Source: Ciona intestinalis
Lineage: Eukaryota > Chordata > Ascidiacea > Phlebobranchia > Cionidae
DNA length: 64,000 nt
NCBI RefSeq assembly: GCF_000224145.3
Contig: NC_020170.2
Span: 1,917,589-1,981,588, forward strand
Direction of reading: 5' to 3'
The stretch's first letter is position 1. Every line of letters begins with the position of its first letter. Both the position numbers and the translations under genes were made by a program. The notes under the pieces were generated by a model. It saw nothing but the letters and a program-made list of their open reading frames with translations. It ran no database searches and was not told where the DNA came from. Positions 27,223 to 36,200 of the stretch are shown here, piece after piece.

Positions 27223-30200
27223 TTATAATTCTCTTAAAGGCAAAAAATGTTGGTTTTTACCATTGCAAAGGTTTGCATTGCTCAATGGAAAACTTGTGTG
27301 AAACGAAATTATGCCCAGACTCGGTTTCATAAGAGAAGCGAACGGAGCCGAGTCTTCATCCCAATTCGGGCGCTTAGATTTTAACTTCATTTCTGCAAGC
27401 AGAACTTGCCAAGGTTTTTTGTCCAGATTAAAGTTATCGTAACGATACCCAAAGATCTGTTCGTAGTGGTAACTACCAGCAGTCGTCCAGACGCCTTTTC
27501 TACCAGTCACGTGATTTGGGTTCATTGTAACGTTGCAAAATGGCGACAGAGGCATATTAAATTTGAAATGGACGTCTTTTCTCAACTTGTGAAGACTTTC
27601 TTTAGACGAATATAACGGTTTGGCCTATAGGGGAAACCATAATACACAGTAAATAGGAGTTTTGACAGCCAGTTTAAATATTAGCCATATTATGTAAAAA
27701 ATGTGCTATCTGGGTTACCTTTTCATACCCATGATAAATTGCTTCTTGAGTCCAATCTTGAATTCCTAGTTTTTCTCGTAAAAGTCGATACAAAGCGTAA
27801 AGTCGATCGATTTGACTGTGGTGTAGTATAAAGGCAGGGTCCCATGCTGCGTATGCGGTTTCTAACATACTATAATAACAGAGCACATGATCTTTAGGTG
27901 TCAAATGGAATTTCGAAGTGTTGCAAAAACAGTTATGTATCTGTGCAAAAGTGAATTTATTGGCATTATTGGTGTACTAATGACAAACAGTTTATTACTA
28001 CCTGCCCATGCGGATTGAATTCAAGTTGGTGATCAAAAAACTGGTAAGTGTTCGCCAGCAAAGAGCGGATTGTACCTCTCAGCATGTAGTTGGATGCCAA
28101 TACGCCTGACTTGGATATATTTCTCTGAACGTGTCTGCGGACGACAAAAGCTGTTCAACTTTCACACTGCCACCGGCGAAGTGGTTAGCGCTCCTGCTTG
28201 TAACCCAGAGATAATGGGTTCAAGGCTCGTCGCTGCTACCATTGTGGGCGTTTGTGTTCTTGGTAAAGTCAGTTAACGGCAATTGCTCCAACCCAGTGGT
28301 CACTAATGGGTTGTCCAAATTATCAGCCTTACATAAAAAAAATGAAAAAAAACAATTCCCCACAAAGTAACAACATGGTAACTCGTAAGCTGGCACGTTG
28401 TGTATAAACACCCATGTTATAACGACTGTTGTTTTCCAGCCACGCGAGGTTAAAGTTCATTCACTGTTAGTCAAACAACTTTTACACTATAGGTTTTACA
28501 CCATTGGAACTAATGTGACAATATTAGCTTACACCGGATATGGGATGCCTTGTATTGGTTTGTGTCCTGGTATAAGAGAAGGATTGAACGGGTTCGGGTA
28601 GGTATGGTTGGTATAAGGATCATGGATGGTTATGTTGCGGAAATAAAACGGAATATCATCCCAATCACTTTCTGTCCAATCCCAGTATGGAATTCCCAAC
28701 GTCTTGTTCCGGAGGTATTTATTTATTCCTAAAGAATGAAATGTTAATAAATGGGTGGGTTAAGATAGGACGTCATTTTCGACGTTCCATTCGGCAGTAA
28801 ACAAATTATATTTACAGAATTATATAACTGCATTCTCACGACTCCAAAAAAAACGTTCAAAACACCACCAGGAAACATGGAATTTAGGTGCTAACGGTAT
28901 CCCATCTTACCCCACGGTAGTATAAAATAATAATAAAACGTAGTGTAATCGTACCCATTTCCACTTGGACCATAAATATTCGGTGCCATGCACAAAATCG
29001 CAAATCAACATGCCAACTACAATGTCCATCTTTATGTCCAGGAAACTTTTTGTTCCAGGGACATCGGAATGGCCAGCCGTGCCACGAAACTATATTCTGT
29101 AAAGGACATGACCAACTGATTTATAATCTATTCTAAAGATTCTAATTTTGAACTAAATTAATCTGGAATGAATGTTATAGTTACTGTATATCCATCAGTA
29201 GAGTTATCTTGCTTAAATCGAGCCATTGCTTGTAAAATGTCGAACGTTTCTTCCTCTGTCAAGCTTCTTATATTTTTTCGAATGATAAATGCTGCAAACA
29301 ATATATTTGACCGTGTTCCACATACGATTTCATACAGTAGGTTGGAGTAAGGTGAACATATTTTGGTTCTAATTTATCGTCGCTTTTAATTATAAACGAA
29401 AAACATTTAAAGAACTATATGACTATAACCTCACGACTGTTAAAAAGGTTTATGTACACGTTCAGGAAATGTGACGTTTAGATGCTATAGTGATATCCTA
29501 TCTTACCCTCAGTAGTATATTATACCCACGTTTAGTTATTCTGCTGCATGTTCTTGATTGACTTCCAGCGCCCACGCATCTTCCTGTTGCGTCTGCTGCA
29601 TGTTTTGTGCGACATCGTCTGCTTCGTGTTTCAAGTCCTCCCCATTCTGTGCTCAAACATGGCGTCCAAGGCTCCCATGGTGTCCATGAAGCTGGAAATT
29701 GTTTGTTAGAACAGAAATGTACAATGGATCGCACAATCCGGCCCAATGGTCACGATAATAGGTTGTCCAAATTGTCAGCCATACATAAAAGCAAAAAATC
29801 CCCCACAACACGGGGTTTATGAAACAGAACGCCCGTCTTATGACGACTGTCATTGCCCTGCCACGCGAGGGAAAATAGGTTATATTCATTCATTCATTAA
29901 TTTACATTACAGTTCTTCTCACCTCCAATACAGCTTCGTCGATCTGTTCCAAGTGCGAATCCCCTTCGACAGACGCAACGACAACAGTGGTCAGAGTAAC
30001 CAACCTGATCTTGCTCACATTTCACCCAACAATATGTCCGGTCTAAAGAACAAGTACTGTGTTTCATTCGAGGCTTTTATAAATATGTTCCAAGCCAACT
30101 CTATAATTCAGAAATTCAAAACCGGCAATAGCTGCGAACTATACCTGCTGTCCCAAATACTACTATAGTAGCAGCATGGACCCTATAGATATGGACCACT

Positions 30201-30753
30201 TCCTGTGTTTAACCATATAACCCCTCATTTATTTACGGTCGTTTAATGTCGGAATACAATTTAATGTATAGTAGGGTGGGTGAAGATGGGAAACCTTTTT
30301 ATTCTGTTTTCTCTTCCCAATTGGTACTAAACAAAGAACATTCAAATAATTATAAAACCTTATCCTTACAACTCCCATAGACCATTGCTAGTTGTTTAAA
30401 ACACGATCAGAATAGTTTTTATGTGATATTATCTGCTAAAGGTGTCCCATCTTCTCCCACCCTACTATCAAAGATAAATGCAAAAATAATTGTTTACCTT
30501 TACTTTTATCGCAGTTAACTCCATTTAGAACTGGTAGAAATGCATTCGACTTTAACGTTTCTTTATCAAAAGTGACTGCGTAAGCCTGTTCTTTTCCTAT
30601 AAAACAAAATCGAGCAGTTAATAATGTGGAAAGCTATAAATCTATTGCATTTCTATATTTACCAGGTCTTTTAGTACCACTGACGAATAGAACAGACCCA
30701 GAAAGAAAAACAGAAACAAACAACAATATCATTAAAACGATTCTAACAAACAT
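27223..30753 (-). CDS. secreted tyrosinase / hemocyanin-like protein with EGF-like and TSP1 modules
   Basis: Type-3 copper protein, probably a secreted phenol oxidase. Ten minus-strand exons: 30753-30663, 30596-30498, 30042-29923, 29691-29530, 29291-29185, 29096-28955, 28728-28533, 28134-28002, 27940-27719, 27624-27223. All phases agree; total 557 codons plus stop. Residues 1-26 are a clear signal peptide (MFVRIVLMILLFVSVFLSG). Next comes a Cys-rich EGF-like segment (YCWVKCEQDQ...HCCRCVCRRGFALG), as in the N-terminus of vertebrate tyrosinases, then a thrombospondin type-1 repeat (SWTPWEPWTPC...SRTCSR). The copper domain has CuA SWHGW, then H and WHR spaced as HVDLRFCAWH, the LGIPYWDWTE motif, and CuB PHGQIH plus WDPAFILHHSQIDRLY: all six ligand His are present. 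The segment RKNIRSLTEEE...GYTNIVSWHG and the C-terminal MNPNHVT...IFGYRYDNFNL recall mollusc hemocyanin units. There is no C-terminal membrane helix, unlike melanosomal TYR/TYRP. Substrate unknown. Confidence 0.9.
28172..28466 (+). repeat. SINE-like element, full-length
   Basis: Best-preserved copy: head GGTTAGCGCTCCTGCTTG, B box GGGTTCAAGGCTCG, CTGCTACCATTGTGGGCG, AATTGCTCCAACCCAGTGG, ATCAGCCTTACATAAAAAA, CTCGTAAGCTGGCACG, GTTATAACGACTGTTG and CCACGCGAGGTTAAAGTTC. It lies in an intron of the copper protein, opposite in strand. A tRNA-derived RNA polymerase III head is inferred from the B box and its distance to the head. Confidence 0.75.
28753..28925 (+). mobile_element. MITE, diverged copy
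   Basis: Ends GGGTGGGTTAAGATAGGAC and GGTATCCCATCTTACCCC with GGTAGTATA, inverted with respect to each other; interior CTCACGACTCC. In a copper-protein intron. Confidence 0.65.
29334..29521 (+). mobile_element. MITE, diverged copy
   Basis: Left end CAGTAGGTTGGAGTAAGGTG, interior GACTATAACCTCACGACTG, right end ATCCTATCTTACCCTCAGTA. Located between the TSP1 exon's neighbour exons of the copper-protein gene. Confidence 0.6.
29740..29892 (+). repeat. SINE-like element, partial
   Basis: GGTTGTCCAAATTGTCAGCC, ATACATAAAAGC and GGTTTATGAAACAGAACGCC through CCACGCGAGGGAAAATAGG match the family's 3' two thirds. Confidence 0.65.
30267..30469 (+). mobile_element. MITE, full-length
   Basis: Left end TATAGTAGGGTGGGTGAAGA and right end TCTTCTCCCACCCTACTAT are inverted repeats. 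Interior: GGTACTAAACAAAGAACATT, CTTACAACTCCCATAGACC and TTGTTTAAAACACGATCAG. About 200 bp with no coding capacity. In the second intron of the copper-protein gene. Confidence 0.8.
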
Positions 30754-30918
30754 CTCCTTGTTGTACAGAATCGCTTTTGACGTATGTGAGCACTGCTGGG
30801 CATATAGTCTAAATCGCACAGTTTTTCCGCTATGCAGTAAGATTTCCTGGAATGGTTCAGCCAGTTAACGTTTTAGCGTTCCGATGCCTATACATAAAGG
30901 TATCATACTGTATAGTGA

Positions 30919-30982
30919 TTGACCATGTGCTTTGAGCAAAGATTTATATAAGTCGCATGGCCTACTCATTGAGTAGGCCATG
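30919..30982 (-). promoter_or_regulatory. candidate promoter of the copper protein: palindrome, TATA box, E box
   Basis: The copper-protein ATG is at 30753 and its 5' flank has a TATA-like TTATATAA at 30944-30951. On the upstream side (30956-30982) lies a 27-base palindrome with 13-base arms (CATGGCCTACTCA, one base, then its complement). An E box CATGTG (GACCATGTGCTTT at 30921-30933) lies just downstream of the TATA box. It resembles the M box (AGTCATGTGCT) of vertebrate tyrosinase promoters, but differs at two positions. Assignment as promoter is inference from position. Confidence 0.5.
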
Positions 30983-33255
30983 GACGTCGTTATATTGCGC
31001 TCAAGCTAAGTTTCAGAGCTGAAACCGCTCATGCTCATTCTAAACCGTCGTGGCACAATGCGCGCCTGTCTCTAAAACAGAGATCACGGGCTCGGCTTTG
31101 CTACCATTTTATTGTACGCGTAGGTTCACTTTGGCAGAAACCTTAGCGGTCTGCTATCGGTTGTTGAATTGTCCGCAATACAATAAAAAAAATAAATCAA
31201 AATATCTCGACGGCTGAATTGCGACGTGTCTTGCGAACAAGCGTTTTCCTTGATTGGTTTTGAGTGTGTAAACTTTTTCTTATATATATATACTAAAAAC
31301 TGCAATATCTTTAAAAGGCGTAAACTCTTAAAACTGCGATATCTCAAAAAGGCTTATATAACGTATGCATTACATTTGACAAACTGTGGCGAACATAAGC
31401 TTCCGGTTTCACACAATACAAATTGGTCGACTTGAGAGTCAACCAGAACGAGTACAGATAGTCGTATTAATTCTATTATATATTGTGGAGTGGGGAAAGA
31501 TGCTGGGACTTCTTTTGATCCTACTGTATACTAAATTAAAACAGTACAAGTTAAGAACCGATGAAGTTTCTAACCCAGCGGAATTTAACCTCATGACACA
31601 TGTTATGTTACGTGGTGTGTATTTAAAACGAATTAGAAACAAAACCAGTTATGAGTTCAAGAGATGGTATACATTCTAGCTTTTTTCTACGACGTTCTTT
31701 TCGTGCATATTCTCAGAGAAAACTCCTATAAACTATAACAGTTAAGAATATACCAACTAATGTTAAGAAAAACATAGAAACGTATACTGCAATAGCATCA
31801 CCTTGCTGCTTCACTGGCTTGGTCAGAGGCCTCCTGTGGAATCAATTGATGTTGGTTATTTCATAAAACTAATATTAAACGGTATAGGCCGCTACATATA
31901 CAGCATCAAAAACACGCACCCCTTTGAAGTTGTCTAAACTTTGCTTCGGTCCTGGAACACTGTCGGCTTCTTCCTCAGGTTCATGATCTTTGTTTCTACT
32001 TTGAGATTTGTATGGCTGTATTAGCAAGATGCAGAGCAGAAAAGGAACTTTAACGTAGTAAATTTTGGATGCGGAAAACGTCAGAAATTTTGTACATTTC
32101 GTTCTATTACAACTGAACAACATTCACTTTTGTTGGTAAGTTAAATTTATTTGTGCTGACATTTTCCAAATCTGCAATAAAACTCTACAGTTACTGCACA
32201 AGTAGTTGTTTAGGGATTATTCAAAAAAGCGGACAATCGGGACATATGACATGGCCAGTACGTGCCCAACAAAGTGGGCCATAGTATGTTATTGTACTCT
32301 GGTGCTTTAACACGTGGTAAAACCAAGTATGTGTAGTGTACTTTGTATGTATATACAAATGAAAGAAGGGTGGTAATAAATAATCATTTACATTAAAATA
32401 TAGCCTACAACGGAAAGTTGCAATTAAATGGATACTGTTTTAAGAAAAAACATTACCTGGAAGGTCCGACATAAATTGCTGGTAAGACTTTGCCGCCAAC
32501 TGTCACGTGCTTTTCGGTGAATAACAAAAGTAAACCGTGAATAGCGTCACCATGTAGTTCTTATTCATATTCACGATTTTACACAACATTATAGGACGAA
32601 TCCTCCAGATTTTGGTATTTTTTATGTATTTTTCAAAAGGTAAGACCATCAGACGAGCAGAAAATTTTAAGGGTTAAAAGTCTTGGTTTAAAGTACGATT
32701 AAACAATTGGTTTTATTTTCACACTGCATTGTTTTAGAAAATATTAAGGAGAAAAGAAAATGGAAGTATCACGTAAGAGAATACAGAAGATAGCCAAATA
32801 CGCAGGTTTATTGGTACTTTATTTGATGATCAGTTTTACTACAAAAACATTTCTTTATATACGTTTTTGTTTTCGAGGTCTGAGCTAGAAACAATAGAAT
32901 GAATAGATATAGTAGTTTTGTGAGTCGTTATATATGTAGAAACTTTATACACTCAGAGTATGAGTGAGGCGAGGGCATCATTTAACATCAGAAAAGGTGT
33001 TTAATCATTTTTAATCAAGGTACAATTTAATTAGCTGTACATGTGCATGAAACAAGTACCCCAAAGTTTTTCCGTCTTTAATATTCTATTGAACATGTAT
33101 ATTCCACCAGTTATTTCATATATGTAAACTTACAATGTAAAATTTCACCGAATCACTCAGTTGGGAACCGCAGATCAGATATAGGCAAAGACGCACATAA
33201 AAGTAGTTTGCCTTATATATTATTGGAGGAACAGGAACATTATATTGTTTGTGAC
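30983..33255. other. intergenic region with possible small minus-strand gene
   Basis: No assignable gene. A decayed SINE head (CGGGCTCGGCTTTGCTACC) lies near 31089 and a MITE-like fragment near 31484. On the minus strand, 31940-32120 encodes a hydrophobic leader and an acidic stretch (NKDHEPEEEADSVPGPKQ) up to a GTGCGT donor. A likely acceptor at 31842 opens onto an exon that in one frame gives a 20-residue hydrophobic helix (VYVSMFFLTLVGIFLTVIVY) before a stop, but the phases do not join. Confidence 0.3.
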
Positions 33256-36200
33256 ATGAGTCGTTCACCACCCCCACCTGCAGGAAGGCCATGGTATACT
33301 TCCCAACCAAGTAAGCATGTTAAATTCATATTATATATTAATAATAACTTTCTTTGCCTCTTTGTTTACAGTAGCGAAGATTTTTAAATATTTCAAACAG
33401 GATATAACACAAAATAACAGTTGTTAAAACATGCCAAACATATTTACATTAAATTAGAAGAAAATAAACTTGGTCACTACATCTAGCAGACAACGAGCCA
33501 TTTGTCTTTGATTATTATCAAAAAAATAATAAAAAACTTTAAAACGAAAATTTGCACTGAAAAAAATATGCAAATTTTCTAATCTAATCACTCATTGGAA
33601 AAAAAATGCTCAAACATTCCGATCTGGGTTAGTTTGGACATTTATAAACCATATATTTATATAATGTTGGTTTAGACCACAGTGGAGGAGCTCCAGCAAT
33701 ACAAAGTAGTACTGAGCGAAGATCACCAGGTACTAAAATGACAACTTATTTGTTATACTGTATTATAGTCCATATATCTAGGCTGTATTGACTGACGTGT
33801 GAGGCACTTTTTGGCTCATTTGTCCAAAATTTACTTTATGAATGCGGTCCTATGGTGAGGCATACTATGGGATGTAGACCACAATGGTTATTTTTAATTC
33901 CAGAAAAAAAGACTTTTTGTTTATGACATAAATAAGCTCTGGTTTCCAAGCATATTGTAATAATAATGATCTCTCTGTCATTTTTTTAAAGTGAAACAAG
34001 TATTAATGCTATGAACATCTTTTTACTTCATGCAACATTATTTTAAAATTTTATTTCACTCCTTTTTTATTAACACTTTTTAGTCCCAGATCGAGGTCCT
34101 CCACCTCCGGATTGGTACAGGTGGCAGGAATATTACCGAGGAAGAAGTCCTCCACGAAACATCCCCCCACGAAGTCATTCCCCAAACCGTGCTCCAAGCC
34201 CCGACCACAAACGATCAAATAGCCCCCGTAACGATCGCTCTACAAACCAAAGAGTACCAAGTCCAAGACAGGAACGACCAGCCAGCCCGAGGGAAAGAAT
34301 GCCCCCAAGACCCCCAAGCCCTCGAAGAGAAAGACCCCCAAGTCCTCGAAGAGAAAGACCCCCAAGCCCTCGAAGAGAAAGACCCCCAAGCCCTCGAAGA
34401 GAAAGACCCCCAAGCCCTCGAAGAGAAAGACCCCCAAGTCCTCGCAGAGAGAGACCACGAAGTCCTCCAGACTGGAGACGAAGATCACCAGGTCCGTATT
34501 ACAGAGGACCCCCTTCCGATTGGCGCAGAAGTCCACCTCATTGGGCCCGAAGAAGTCCTCCCCGATATGGTCCTCCAAGAGGTCGAAGTCCTCCTCGTGG
34601 TCACTGGGGTCCACCTCCTCCAGAATGGGATCGTTACAGAGGACCACCCCCACCTGATCGTCGTTCACCGCCTCGTTGGGCTCCTTCATCTCATAGTTAT
34701 GATAAAAGGTGGCCGCCTCCACCTGCACCAGGTATATAAAACAAAAATCTTAATTGTAACCTTTTTTCCTGGCACACTTTACAGCACCTTCTATACCTTC
34801 CATATTTTTTCAAATTTTAAATACCTTTAGTATTGAAGCATTATAAGTCCTGGTACTTTATTACAGCTCCCCCTAAACCGGATGCACCTGCACCACCAAC
34901 ACAAGTCCCTGCCCCAGCAACAACAACAGGTATTTACAAAGCGCATGCAGTTTAGTTCCACTATTTTAAACAAATCTAGGTTAAACAGATTTCTTATTGA
35001 AATAAATTCACAGTATCACCAGTTCCATCGCCTCAAGTTGATGCAAATAAACCAGAAGCAACTAACAAGGTAGTATTTTGGCAATTTTCTATGAATAAAT
35101 ACAACTTGTTTATCCTCACCGGCCGGAAAACACGGCTGTTAGTCGTTACTTTGTGGGTGATGGTTTCTTGGAGAAACTTTTTTCCTTGTTCAAAACACTT
35201 AACGACAAGCTCCAACCCAGTGGTGACTAACGGATTGTCAAAATTATCAGAATAAAAAAAGTTACGTATTAATATATATATATATAATCACATGTTTCAT
35301 GATTCTTTGAGAAAGGTTATGTTAGGGCTCTCCAAACAGTATGCAATGTAAAACTTTGTTCCTATTAAATATTAAAACCAGGTATGAAAAACATTAAATT
35401 TTAGCATTAGCACCAAAAGTTAATGATTTTCTATTTATAGGCAGAAGAAACTCTGGTCCCACCAGGTGAAGAAAAAGAGGAAGTTATTGAAAATTTTGAC
35501 CTTCCTGAATATGATGCTGAAGTACCTTTAGGTAAGATGGGCTAACTCTGGCCTAAACCCTAATCCTATGAAGTGCCTTGCCACAGGGCCGCACCCAAGC
35601 AGAATACAAAAAAATTATAGGATAGATTAGAATTAGAACCTATGAAAGAAACCATAGTTAATTGAAGTAACAAAATGTAGCATTGGGTTTAAAATGACTC
35701 CAAATTACTGGAACGCTAAAAACCTAAAATATTTATCTATTTTACGATCGGCGTTCCCTTTCAATTTGAATTAATGTTTTAATTATATAGTATAACACAG
35801 GTGTGTCAAAAAGAACAACCGTGTTTTAACTTTTGCCTTTTCCCACTATGAGAATATAAATAACTTCATTTATTCATTCACAGTCATACATTCATTCAGG
35901 TCAAAAATATGTGATCCCAGTTTCTGGATTCTTTTGCAAAATCTGCCACAAGTTTTACAATACAGAATCCAGTGCAAAGATCACACATTGCAAATCGAAA
36001 ACTCACTATGATAAATTTGCTGTAAGTATTTAAATGGTCACTTACTTAACTGGTAATACTAATTAAGGTTACAAAATATTACAAGGAAACAGCAAAATGA
36101 AAGTTTTATTCCTGGAGCATATTTTGTGGATGTCGCTAAATTGAGTTAAAAATCATTTTATTATATTTTTTATTTATATAAATATATATATTTTTACCAT

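Noticed and set aside
28172..28466. Possible true tRNA gene at the SINE head
   Set aside because: The B box is followed by the SINE body, the same unit is dispersed through the window, and no acceptor stem closes.
29746..30168. 140-codon plus-strand ORF
   Set aside because: Begins in a SINE-like copy and runs antisense through the EGF-like exon of the copper-protein gene.
34240..34728. 162-codon minus-strand ORF opposite the RS-rich exon
   Set aside because: Antisense shadow of the same repeat array (GVFLFEGL units), with no splice or similarity support.
34189..34830. 213-codon plus-strand ORF (rich in EEKDPQALEEKDP units)
   Set aside because: Shadow frame of the 24-base tandem repeat in the RS-rich exon. 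A repeat whose unit is a multiple of three stays open in several frames. The frame used has spliced partners, domains and matching phases; this one does not.
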